64,000 nt of DNA from Thermosipho sp. (in: thermotogales) (lineage in GTDB: Bacteria; Thermotogota; Thermotogae; Thermotogales; Fervidobacteriaceae), in the NCBI GenBank assembly GCA_017656345.1, contig JACDNZ010000008.1:1-64000 (forward strand), in the 5' to 3' direction. The notes beneath the pieces are model-generated. The model did no database searches. It was given only the letters and a program-made list of their open reading frames with translations, and had not been told where the DNA came from. The translations under genes and the position numbers were made by a program. This document shows, piece after piece, positions 1 to 7,403 of the stretch. Within the stretch, counting starts at the first letter, position 1. Every line of letters starts with the position of its first letter.

Positions 1-810
1 TTCATCTTTAAATTTTTTGACCAGTACACGGGAGCTAAAAGCTGCAACAAGGTTGAATAAAAAGAAAATAGTACCAAAATATACAACATCAATATTGACT
101 TTCGAAAAGTATGGTTGATATAACCAAAAACCTATTCTTATTGCAAATCCCATCAAAAATGAGTAAAGCATAGCCCAGAATACTCTTGGGCTTTTAACAA
201 CGATACCCGCGCTTTTTAAAACGTGTATAACGTAACTATGTTCACTTTTTTCTCTTTCAGTTTCAACAAAGAAAAAAGCAATTACTGCTGCTATAAAAGC
301 ATTAAAAGCACTGATCCAGAAAGGGATATCTGGATTTAATTTATATAACAAACTACTTGCTATTGAACCAGCAGCCTGGCCAATAAAAACGTATGATAAA
401 GCACTTCCTTCACGTTGTTGGTATTCAGATGACTTACCTAATTTCTTTAAACTTTCATATAAAATAGCAGAATCTGCCCCACTGCCAAAAGTAAATCCCA
501 ATCCAAAGATGATTTCTGCAATTGCAAATGGAAAGAAAGAATCAAATAAGATGTAAATAATAGTACTTATGGATATAAACAATCCTGAAAAAAACAGAGA
601 AAGTTTTCTTGATATTTTATCAGCTATTGTCCCCGTAGGAATTTCAAAAAGGAATGTAGAAATTGCAGCAATAGATTGTAGGGTCATAATCTGAGTATAG
701 CTTAATCCTTTCAAGAGCATATATGGAACAAGTATTGGACCGATAATTAGCATGTTGATCATGAATCTGTACATAGGATAAATTGTGAGATTTTTTTGAT
801 AAGCATCCAT
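1..810 (-). CDS. MFS transporter, 3' part missing (window edge)
   Basis: The first 270 residues of a major facilitator superfamily permease are readable on the minus strand from ATG at 810; the stop lies outside the window. The protein is very hydrophobic with about seven visible membrane segments. The MFS loop signature between helices 2 and 3 is recognisable as GTIADKISRK (about residues 60-69). A charged stretch with several Glu/Lys near residues 185-195 fits the central cytoplasmic loop. The SD is weak: a run of GGGGG lies just upstream. A good promoter lies about 110 nt upstream (929-957). The substrate cannot be told from the sequence; a drug or sugar exporter is possible. Family call is confident, function is not. 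Confidence 0.85.
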   Translation of the reverse strand, partial: MDAYQKNLTIYPMYRFMINMLIIGPILVPYMLLKGLSYTQIMTLQSIAAISTFLFEIPTGTIADKISRKLSLFFSGLFISISTIIYILFDSFFPFAIAEIIFGLGFTFGSGADSAILYESLKKLGKSSEYQQREGSALSYVFIGQAAGSIASSLLYKLNPDIPFWISAFNAFIAAVIAFFFVETEREKSEHSYVIHVLKSAGIVVKSPRVFWAMLYSFLMGFAIRIGFWLYQPYFSKVNIDVVYFGTIFFLFNLVAAFSSRVLVKKFKDE

Positions 811-928
811 ATGTATTCCCCCTTGAGTATAAATAAAATGGATTGGTTGTGAAAAATTAAGCATTATCTCAAAATCCAGAAGTACTGAGAATGTAATTTA
901 AGCATCAATGTTTTAATATATTTTTGAC

Positions 929-957
929 AGTTTACCATCATTGTAAAATTTTGTCAA
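929..957 (-). promoter_or_regulatory. Promoter of the MFS transporter gene
   Basis: Read on the minus strand, TTGACA (957-952) is followed by a 17-nt spacer and TAAACT (934-929), with TGG just before the -10 (extended -10). It predicts a leader of about 110 nt for the MFS gene. The TTGACA/TGTCAA dyad (924-929 and 952-957) could also be an operator, but the promoter reading explains it. Confidence 0.6.
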
Positions 958-1047
958 GGGATTTGAATTTTTTATTAACGAAAAACTTTTTAAATGTTGT
1001 AAAACCTATATAATTCATGCTTTTCATAAAAAAGTCAAAAATTACGT

Positions 1048-1075
1048 TTGACAAATTTAATTAAACATATATAAT
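1048..1075 (+). promoter_or_regulatory. Promoter of the AhpD-like gene
   Basis: A perfect TTGACA at 1048-1053 and a perfect TATAAT at 1070-1075 are separated by 16 nt. Transcription would begin near 1082, leaving a leader of under 40 nt that contains the AAGGAGG ribosome site. Confidence 0.75.
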
Positions 1076-1118
1076 TAAAGTGAAGTGAAAAAAATCACAA
1101 TATAAGGAGGTGAGTAAG

Positions 1119-1460
1119 ATGGCAAATTACAGAAAAAAACTTGAAGATGTAAAGAAAATATTGAGAGAAGTGATGGAAAAAGCATCGGGAATAGAAAAGT
1201 TTGGAGAATATATACATATTGCAGAAGCTCCTGGAAAACTTGATACAAAAACGAAAGAACTTATGAGTCTTGGAATTGCGATTGCAATACGTTGTGAACC
1301 ATGTATAATGTGGCATACTGAAGCAGCACTTAAAGCAGGAGCAGATGAAGAGGATATTCTTGATACAATTAAAGTTGCAGTTTGTATGGGTGGTGGACCA
1401 GCTCTAATGTATGGTTTAAAAGCATATGAAATTGCGCTTGAGTTTTTAGAAGAAAAATGA
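1119..1460 (+). CDS. Carboxymuconolactone decarboxylase / AhpD-like protein
   Basis: A 113-residue single-domain protein of the AhpD/CMD family. The family's redox motif is visible as C59-x2-C62-x3-H66 (RCEPCIMWH), which in AhpD forms the peroxidase-linked disulfide; a peroxide-defence or general thiol-redox role is therefore likely but the partner is unknown. The chosen ATG lies 8 nt after AAGGAGG (1104-1110); a GTG at 1110 is in frame but overlaps that SD, so it is unlikely to be the start. The gene is monocistronic, with a strong promoter upstream and a hairpin terminator shared with convergent gdhA. No peroxiredoxin gene lies nearby. Confidence 0.9.
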   Translation: MANYRKKLEDVKKILREVMEKASGIEKFGEYIHIAEAPGKLDTKTKELMSLGIAIAIRCEPCIMWHTEAALKAGADEEDILDTIKVAVCMGGGPALMYGLKAYEIALEFLEEK

Positions 1461-1513
1461 AGTAAAAAAATGTCTGTCTAATTTTTGAAGCAAACTAAAA
1501 AGCTAATAAAAAA

Positions 1514-1538
1514 TATGGCTCCCAAAAAGGGAGCCATA
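1514..1538. terminator. Convergent terminator of gdhA and the AhpD-like gene
   Basis: A 10-bp perfect stem (1514-1523 with 1529-1538) around a 5-nt A/T loop. On the minus strand it is followed by a run of T, the normal form for terminating gdhA. On the plus strand the tail is only moderately T-rich, so it probably serves both directions with gdhA favoured. Confidence 0.85.
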
Positions 1539-1554
1539 CTTATTATCTTTATTA

Positions 1555-2838
1555 TTACATTGGGAAGTATCCTCTTTTTTTGACTGCTTCTGCAACTCTT
1601 CCAATTGCAACAATGTATGCTGCGGTTCTCATATCTGTGTTGAATTTTTGTTTTGTTGCAAACACTTCACTGAATGATTTTTTCATGATTTTTGCAAGTT
1701 TCTTTCTTATATCTTCAATTTCCCAGAAGTGGCTTTGTAAGTCTTGTACCCATTCAAAGTATGATACTGTAACACCACCAGCGTTTGCAAGAATATCTGG
1801 TACGACAAGTACATCTTTTTCAATTAATATTTTTTCTGCTTCTTCTGTTGTTGGACCATTTGCACCTTCAACAATTATTTTTGCTTTAACATCCTTTGCA
1901 ATTTTTTCGTCAATTGCGTTCTCAAGAGCTGCTGGTACGAGAATATCAACATCTAGTGTTAACAATTCTTCATTGGTAATTGGCTTACCTTTTGGATATC
2001 CTTTTATTATTCCACCATTTTGATCCCTGTAAGCGATTAAGTCATCGATGTCAAATCCTTCTTCATTGTAAAGTCCACCGCTTACATCGCTTACTGCAAC
2101 AATTTTTGCACCGTATTCTTCAGAAAGAATTTTTGCAGAGAAAGAACCAACATTACCGAAACCTTGAATTGCAACTGTTGCTTTTGAAATTTCAATTCCT
2201 CTTACTTGACATGCTTCTGCTGCAATGATTGAAACACCGCGTCCAGTTGCTTCAGGTCTTCCTTCAGAACCTCCAAGATCAAGTGGTTTACCAGTTACAA
2301 CACCAAGTGTTGTTTGACCAGCATTCATACTGTACGTATCCATGTACCATGCCATGATTTTTGCGTTGGTGTTTACATCTGGAGCAGGAATATCTTTTGT
2401 TGGTCCTACCATCATTTGGATTTCAGAGAAGAATCTTCTACTTAGTTTTTCGAGTTCTTTTTCAGAAAGTTTTGATGGATCAACTCTTACTCCACCTTTA
2501 CCTCCACCGTATGGAAGGTTTACAACAGCACATTTCCATGTCATCCAGAAAGCAAGTGAAGAAACTTCATCAAGGTTTGTTTCGGGATGGTATCTGATAC
2601 CACCCTTTGCAGGACCTCTTGCTGTGTTATGTTGTACTCTATATCCTTCAAATATTTCAACTCTTCCATCGTCCATAACTACTGGGAAGTGAACCACAAG
2701 TGATTTTTGTGGCCAAAGTAAAAAGTTGCCTATGTTTGGATCAAGATCCATGAGTTTTGCTGCTTTTAAAAATTGATGTTGTGCCATTTCGTAGAGTGGG
2801 CCTGGAGCCTTAATATTACCCATTTTGCTGATTTCCAT
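1555..2838 (-). CDS. gdhA: Glutamate dehydrogenase
   Basis: Catalyses the reversible oxidative deamination of glutamate to 2-oxoglutarate and ammonium with NAD(P). The 427-residue length is normal for hexameric bacterial GDH. The substrate-binding stretch GPAKGGIRYHP, the catalytic-lysine region PYGGGKGG and the Rossmann motif GFGNVG are all present. The start was set at the ATG at 2838, which has GGGAGG eight nt upstream; a longer frame reaches 2859 but its ATG lies beyond that SD. It stands alone between two terminators, convergent with the AhpD-like gene. A TATAAT-like -10 lies at 2978-2973, without a clear -35. Confidence 0.97.
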   Translation of the reverse strand: MEISKMGNIKAPGPLYEMAQHQFLKAAKLMDLDPNIGNFLLWPQKSLVVHFPVVMDDGRVEIFEGYRVQHNTARGPAKGGIRYHPETNLDEVSSLAFWMTWKCAVVNLPYGGGKGGVRVDPSKLSEKELEKLSRRFFSEIQMMVGPTKDIPAPDVNTNAKIMAWYMDTYSMNAGQTTLGVVTGKPLDLGGSEGRPEATGRGVSIIAAEACQVRGIEISKATVAIQGFGNVGSFSAKILSEEYGAKIVAVSDVSGGLYNEEGFDIDDLIAYRDQNGGIIKGYPKGKPITNEELLTLDVDILVPAALENAIDEKIAKDVKAKIIVEGANGPTTEEAEKILIEKDVLVVPDILANAGGVTVSYFEWVQDLQSHFWEIEDIRKKLAKIMKKSFSEVFATKQKFNTDMRTAAYIVAIGRVAEAVKKRGYFPM

Positions 2839-3097
2839 TTTAAATACCTCCCTGTGCAATGTGTGGAAAGTCCAATTAAATTATCACTTACAAATCAAGA
2901 TTTTTCAATACCCGTATTTTGTGAAAATCCTAACATAAAAACGAAATATAGAAAAATATTCCCTGATTCTTGATTATACTAATTTATGCTTGAAAATGAT
3001 GTAGTGTCGTTAATATAAAAAAATATTTTGAATTATTAAACCAAATTATACAATTTGGACAGCAAGAATATTTTTATCAGTACGGATAAATAAAATT

Positions 3098-3120
3098 AAA
3101 TCCCCCATATGGGGGATTTT
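3098..3120 (-). terminator. Terminator of the fhs operon
   Basis: A perfect palindrome (3100-3117) of five C and five G around CATATG sits directly after the fhs stop codon (3121-3123). Flanking A and T tracts give it intrinsic-terminator form in both directions. It ends the minus-strand operon running from 7098. Confidence 0.85.
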
Positions 3121-4776
3121 TTAAGACAGTCCTGATATATTACCATCCTCATCAATATCGATATTTACAGCATTTGGGATTTTTGAAAGCCCGGGCATTC
3201 TCATAATATCTCCAGCGAGAGCAACTACAAAGCCTGCTCCTGCAGAAAGTTCAAAATTTCTGATTGTAAATTCATATCCTGAGGGTGCATTTATCTTTTT
3301 AGGGTCATCTGAAATACTTGATTGAGTTTTTGCTACTATTACCGGGAGTGAATCATATCCGTGTTTTTTAAGAAATCTAAGTTTGCTTTTTGCACTATCT
3401 GTATAAATTATATTACCAGCACGATAAATTTCTTTTGCGAGAGTTTCGATTTTTTCTTCGAGTGTCATTTTTTCATTTAATAAAGGTTTGTATTGATTGT
3501 CGGTAATGTTTTCAAGTACAAGATTTGCAAGATCAATAGCGCCTTCTCCGCCTTTTTCGAATGCTCTAACAAATGCATGTGGCATTTCACAGTGTTTTGA
3601 AAATTCTTCAAGTTCTTTTTCGGTATCGGTATTAAACACATTTAATGCAACTACTACTGGAACATTATATTTTTTCATATTTTCAACGTGAACTCTAAGA
3701 TTTTCCATTCCTTTTATCATTGCTTCAACATTTTCTTTGTTTAGTTCGTCTTTTTTAACTCCTCCATGATATTTTAATGCTTTAATTGTAGCAACAATTA
3801 CTACTGCGTTGATATTATAACCTGCAGTTGGTGCAACAAAATCTAGAAATTTTTCTGCACCAAGGTCTGCAGCAAAACCAGCTTCAGTAACAACATAATC
3901 TGCAAGTTTTAGTGCAAGTTTTGTTGCGATAATACTATTTGTACCGTGTGCTATATTAGCAAATGGACCACCATGGATAAACGCTGGAGTATTTTCAATT
4001 GTCTGAACTAAATTTGGTTTTATGGCATCTTTTAGAAGTGTTGCCATGGCTCCTTCTATTTTTAAATCCTTTACCTTGATTAATTTTTTATCATATGATT
4101 GTGCAACAACTATGTTTGATATTCTTTCTTTTAAATCTTTAATATCTTTTGCAAGACAAAGAATTGCCATGATTTCTGAAGCGGCTGTAATTATGAACCC
4201 ATCTTCTCTGGGGTGTCCGTTTGCGGTTCCACCGAGTCCAACTACTATTTGTCTTAATGCTCTATCATTCATATCCATGGTTCTTTTCCAATAAACCTTT
4301 GTGGGATCAATTCCGAGTTCATTTCCAAATTTTATATGTGCGTCAATAACTGCAGATAAAAGATTATGTGCTGCAGAAATAGCATGTATATCACCTGTAA
4401 AATGAAGATTGATATTTTCCATTGGAAGAACCTGGGAATATCCTCCACCTGCTGCGCCACCCTTTATACCAAAAACTGGACCGAGTGATGGCTCTCTTAA
4501 GGTAACAATTGATTTTTTTCCAAGTTTATTTAATGCCATGGAAAGTCCAATACTTGTAGTAGTTTTTCCTTCACCAGCAGGTGTTGGGGTCATGGCTGTT
4601 ACAAGAATTAACTTTCCATCCTTTTTCTCCGATAAGGTCCTTAATATTTTAGTATCTACCTTTGCGATATACTTTCCATATGGTTCAAGAAAACTGTCTT
4701 CGATACCGATTTGACTGGCGATTTCAGTGATCGGTTTTAATTTAGCTTCCTTTGCAATCTCAATGTCACTTTTCAT
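3121..4776 (-). CDS. fhs: Formate-tetrahydrofolate ligase
   Basis: ATP-dependent synthesis of 10-formyltetrahydrofolate from formate and THF, feeding purine synthesis and formyl-methionyl-tRNA (fmt is at 59534). The 551-residue length is typical (about 555). The P-loop [15 protein letters not shown] is at about residues 62-76, and further family blocks ([30 protein letters not shown]) are intact. The ATG overlaps the stop of the upstream histidine kinase by ATGA and has an AAAGGGGG ribosome site, so the two are translationally coupled. A strong terminator follows the stop. Coupling to a sensor kinase and Hsp33 is unusual context for this metabolic gene. Confidence 0.97.
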   Translation of the reverse strand: MKSDIEIAKEAKLKPITEIASQIGIEDSFLEPYGKYIAKVDTKILRTLSEKKDGKLILVTAMTPTPAGEGKTTTSIGLSMALNKLGKKSIVTLREPSLGPVFGIKGGAAGGGYSQVLPMENINLHFTGDIHAISAAHNLLSAVIDAHIKFGNELGIDPTKVYWKRTMDMNDRALRQIVVGLGGTANGHPREDGFIITAASEIMAILCLAKDIKDLKERISNIVVAQSYDKKLIKVKDLKIEGAMATLLKDAIKPNLVQTIENTPAFIHGGPFANIAHGTNSIIATKLALKLADYVVTEAGFAADLGAEKFLDFVAPTAGYNINAVVIVATIKALKYHGGVKKDELNKENVEAMIKGMENLRVHVENMKKYNVPVVVALNVFNTDTEKELEEFSKHCEMPHAFVRAFEKGGEGAIDLANLVLENITDNQYKPLLNEKMTLEEKIETLAKEIYRAGNIIYTDSAKSKLRFLKKHGYDSLPVIVAKTQSSISDDPKKINAPSGYEFTIRNFELSAGAGFVVALAGDIMRMPGLSKIPNAVNIDIDEDGNISGLS

Positions 4777-6005
4777 TTTTGTGCCCCCTTTATGACGAAC
4801 TTTGTGTATCCACTCTCACTTTCAAGATTTATTTTTAAATTCATTTGCTCGCAAAGTTGTTTAACGAGGAACAGACCAAGTCCATGGCCTTTAGAACTTC
4901 TGGATTTAAAGAATCTTTCGAATATTTTTTCTTGTTCTTCTTTACTTATACCTGGTCCATGGTCTATAACCTCAATTTTATTTTCTGATAATATTACCTC
5001 GTATGGGGCTTTACCATGTAATATAGCATTTTCAAGAAGATTTGAAATAACTCTTTCTAATGCTTCTTCATTGGCGTTAATTGTGCCATTTCCAATTATT
5101 GAGATGTTTTGTCCATGTTGTTCTTCCTTTTGTTTTACAATTTTTTCTACAAGTGGTCTTAATTCAAGTTGTTTTGTATCAATTTGGTAATTTTTGGATA
5201 ATATAAGCATATTATCAATTAGTTCCTTCATTTTATTTGCTGTTTCTCTTATTGATTCAATTGATTCTTCAAGAATTGACTTATCTTTGTGTCCCCATCT
5301 TTTTAACATCTCCGAGTAACCTATTAAATTTGCAATAGGTGTTTTTAATTCATGGGATACATTGGATACGAATTCTTCTTGAAGTTTGTAATTTTTTTCT
5401 ACTCTATCCATAAGTTCATTAAATTTTTCAACTAATTCATCTATTTCATCATTGGTATTTGGTTTTATAAATCTAAATCCAAGGTCATTCCCTTTAATAT
5501 TTTCAAGTTCGTTCACAAAACTTTTCAAGTGTTTCATGGAATTTCTGGTGATAAAGTATGTTAGTAAGCTTGTCAAAATTAGTGAAATTATATACAAAAA
5601 AATAAACCGCTTTTTCAAATTATCAAGAAAAATAATGGTGGGTGTTATATCTTTACCGATAACTACATTATTATTTACTTTAAGGAAATAGTAAGTTCTT
5701 CCTTCTATCTTTTTAATTTCATTTTTTTCAACAAGAATATTTCCAAGTTCATATGGATCAAATAGTACGATACCATCGTATTTTAAATAAAAGTCCTTTT
5801 GTCTTTGTCCTGGCATACCTTTCATTAACATCATTTCTCTCATTAAGCCTTGAGAATTAAGAATTTTAATTGCTTCCAGAAGATCATCTCTAATGGAAGC
5901 AATGGCAATATTTCTTATTGAAAAGTAAAATGTAATTAGAACTATTGAAAGAACAAGAGCAACAATTAGAGTTGTAATATAAGTAATCTTTGAAGATAAA
6001 CTCAT
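4773..6005 (-). CDS. Membrane sensor histidine kinase (orphan)
   Basis: A 410-residue class I histidine kinase. It has an N-terminal membrane helix (about 6-29), an extracytoplasmic sensor segment of about 105 residues, a second helix (about 133-152), HAMP, a HisKA domain with the phospho-acceptor in NVSHELKTP (H218), and an ATPase domain with N box [11 protein letters not shown]1 DHGPGI and G2 GHGLGLFLV. The ATG at 6005 overlaps the hslO stop in TGATG and follows GGAGG by 7 nt; a GTG three bases earlier is less well spaced. No response regulator is encoded next to it or elsewhere in the window. The signal is unknown; operon mates suggest stress or one-carbon status. Confidence 0.93.
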   Translation of the reverse strand: MSLSSKITYITTLIVALVLSIVLITFYFSIRNIAIASIRDDLLEAIKILNSQGLMREMMLMKGMPGQRQKDFYLKYDGIVLFDPYELGNILVEKNEIKKIEGRTYYFLKVNNNVVIGKDITPTIIFLDNLKKRFIFLYIISLILTSLLTYFITRNSMKHLKSFVNELENIKGNDLGFRFIKPNTNDEIDELVEKFNELMDRVEKNYKLQEEFVSNVSHELKTPIANLIGYSEMLKRWGHKDKSILEESIESIRETANKMKELIDNMLILSKNYQIDTKQLELRPLVEKIVKQKEEQHGQNISIIGNGTINANEEALERVISNLLENAILHGKAPYEVILSENKIEVIDHGPGISKEEQEKIFERFFKSRSSKGHGLGLFLVKQLCEQMNLKINLESESGYTKFVIKGAQK

Positions 6006-6871
6006 CACTTGTCCTCCAATTTTTCCTTTTTAATTCTTTTTAATTCTTCGCTGGAAAAATAATATTTTGTACCACACCATTTGCATTCTACTTCTGCTTT
6101 TTCTTCATTTAATAAGTAATCAATATCTTCTTTTGTTAATACTTTTAGTGATTCATAAGCTTTTTCACGGGAACAATCGCATTTGAATTTTATCTCTTTT
6201 TCAAGTATTTCTTCAACTGCATTTCCAAATATGTGGTTAACTGCATCAAGTGGTTTATTTTTAGATAGAAAATCAGTAATTGGAGTTATTTCTTTAAACT
6301 TTTTTTCAAGCTCCGATATAATTTTCGGATCAAGTCCTTTGTCAAGAATTTGAATAATGATTCCGCCTGCTTTTTTAATTCCGTTCTTGTCAACTAACAC
6401 TCCTAAAGCAATAGCAGACGGAATCTGTTCGGAAACAGTGAAGTAATACGTAAGATCCTCCGCAATTTCTCCGCTTTGAAGAGGAATAGGAGTAACGTAT
6501 GGAGTTTTTAATCCAAGATCTCGAACTACTCTTAAAGTACCACCGCCAATTGCCCCTTTTAAATCAAATTTTCCTAGATTGTTTAATGGAAAATCTAGAA
6601 TTTTTGGTGTAACATAGCCTCTAACACTACCGTCAAATTTTGCTTGGGCTGCAATATGCTTTAAAGCTCCTTTACCTTCAATAATATAAGTTAACCTTTC
6701 CTTTTCTGAAAGCCATGGAGTCATCAAAGCTGCCCCTGTTAAGAGCCGTCCTAGAGCAACAGCCGGTAAAGGAGAAAGGTCATGTTTTTTTCTTGCTTCT
6801 TCAACTATTTCGGTACTATCAATTACAGAAAATCTTACAAGTGCATTATACGAAATTCCATGTTTTAACAT
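6005..6871 (-). CDS. hslO: Hsp33 redox-regulated chaperone
   Basis: A holdase chaperone switched on by oxidation and unfolding. The zinc/redox switch is complete: CDC at 231-233 and CKWC at 263-266. The 288-residue length is normal, and the GGG-rich central region (about 107-112) is the usual linker. The ATG at 6871 follows AAAGGTGG; an in-frame TTG at 6886 lies before that SD and is rejected. It lies 17 nt downstream of a 69-residue unknown gene and overlaps the kinase gene by one base, so it is the second gene of a four-gene operon. Leader structure at the operon head (7101-7160) may regulate it. Confidence 0.95.
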   Translation of the reverse strand: MLKHGISYNALVRFSVIDSTEIVEEARKKHDLSPLPAVALGRLLTGAALMTPWLSEKERLTYIIEGKGALKHIAAQAKFDGSVRGYVTPKILDFPLNNLGKFDLKGAIGGGTLRVVRDLGLKTPYVTPIPLQSGEIAEDLTYYFTVSEQIPSAIALGVLVDKNGIKKAGGIIIQILDKGLDPKIISELEKKFKEITPITDFLSKNKPLDAVNHIFGNAVEEILEKEIKFKCDCSREKAYESLKVLTKEDIDYLLNEEKAEVECKWCGTKYYFSSEELKRIKKEKLEDK

Positions 6872-6888
6872 ATTACCACCTTTCAATT

Positions 6889-7098
6889 TCAGTTTAGATA
6901 TTTGTTAGTAACGTTTTTAACCGCTTCAAAATTGTCGGAGAACATTACTTTTTTCACTTCAAAATCCACGAGTTTGTTTTTATAAATCGTTTCTAATATC
7001 TGGTCTACGTGTTTTTGCGATGGAACGTACAAAATTGGAAGTATATGATATTCTTTTTCACCTAAAAGTACGAGCCAGTAAACTGGAGTGTTCCTCAT
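6889..7098 (-). CDS. Uncharacterised 69-residue protein at head of Hsp33 operon
   Basis: I do not recognise this family. The protein is soluble, mixed alpha/beta, with a hydrophobic strand near the start (VYWLVLLGEK) and a Lys/Val-rich C-terminal half; it has no cysteine, no signal peptide and no membrane helix. The ATG at 7098 follows GGAGGTGG with a 4-nt gap; the frame stays open further upstream to 7215 but that part contains the SD and a probable -10 and is not expected to be coding. It is the first gene of the operon with hslO, 17 nt away. Its ribosome site can pair with an upstream repeat (see 7101-7160). Confidence 0.7.
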   Translation of the reverse strand: MRNTPVYWLVLLGEKEYHILPILYVPSQKHVDQILETIYKNKLVDFEVKKVMFSDNFEAVKNVTNKYLN

Positions 7099-7100
7099 GT

Positions 7101-7160
7101 TTCCACCTCCTGTGATTTTTTGTAGTTCTGTGAAACCGGAAAATGATAAAACAGGTGGAA
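7101..7160 (-). promoter_or_regulatory. Leader inverted repeat that could mask the ribosome site of the Hsp33 operon
   Basis: On the minus strand TTCCACCT (7160-7153) is perfectly complementary to AGGTGGAA (7108-7101). The latter is the core of the ribosome site of the first gene, four bases before its ATG. An 8-bp helix closing a loop of about 44 nt would hide the SD. The leader starts near 7200 if TATAAT at 7209-7204 is the -10. Regulation by temperature, a protein or nothing at all cannot be told apart here. Confidence 0.45.
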
Positions 7161-7350
7161 CTTGGAACACATGAAGAATAGCGGAGAAATGCGGATCAAT
7201 AATATTATACACCATTTTTTAGTTTGATTTAAGTTTTGAACTATAAATTAATCTGCAATCATTCCAATTTTCTTTTATTTTACTATTTTTACCTTAAATT
7301 TCCCTTAGAAATTCACTTAATAAATTTTCCTTTAAAAATTTTTCGTGTTG

Positions 7351-7359
7351 TGGTAAAAT
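7351..7359 (+). promoter_or_regulatory. Extended -10 promoter of recJ
   Basis: TGGTAAAAT, a TGN extended -10, without a good -35. It would start transcription about 38 nt before the GTG start of recJ. Confidence 0.5.
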
Positions 7360-7403
7360 TAATATAAAGTAATAGAAAAATAAAAAAAGAAAGGAGTAGG
7401 ATA

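Larger units (their letters stand above)
811..1118. other. Divergent intergenic region
   Basis: This 308-nt AT-rich gap separates the divergently transcribed MFS and AhpD-like genes. It holds one promoter for each direction (929-957 minus, 1048-1075 plus) and the SD of the plus-strand gene. I see no further gene, tRNA or recognisable riboswitch in it. Confidence 0.6.
7099..7403. other. Divergent intergenic region between the Hsp33 operon and recJ
   Basis: About 305 nt without a convincing gene. It holds the structured leader and a possible -10 (7209-7204) for the minus-strand operon, an AT-rich middle, and an extended -10 (7351-7359) plus SD for recJ on the plus strand. Confidence 0.55.

Noticed and set aside
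924-957. TTGACA/TGTCAA dyad as a repressor operator
   Set aside because: The right half with a 17-nt spacer to TAAACT forms a good promoter for the MFS gene, which explains it more simply.
1580-2023. Long open frame antisense to gdhA
   Set aside because: It lies fully inside a strongly conserved enzyme gene, has no SD and encodes a hydrophobic low-complexity protein.
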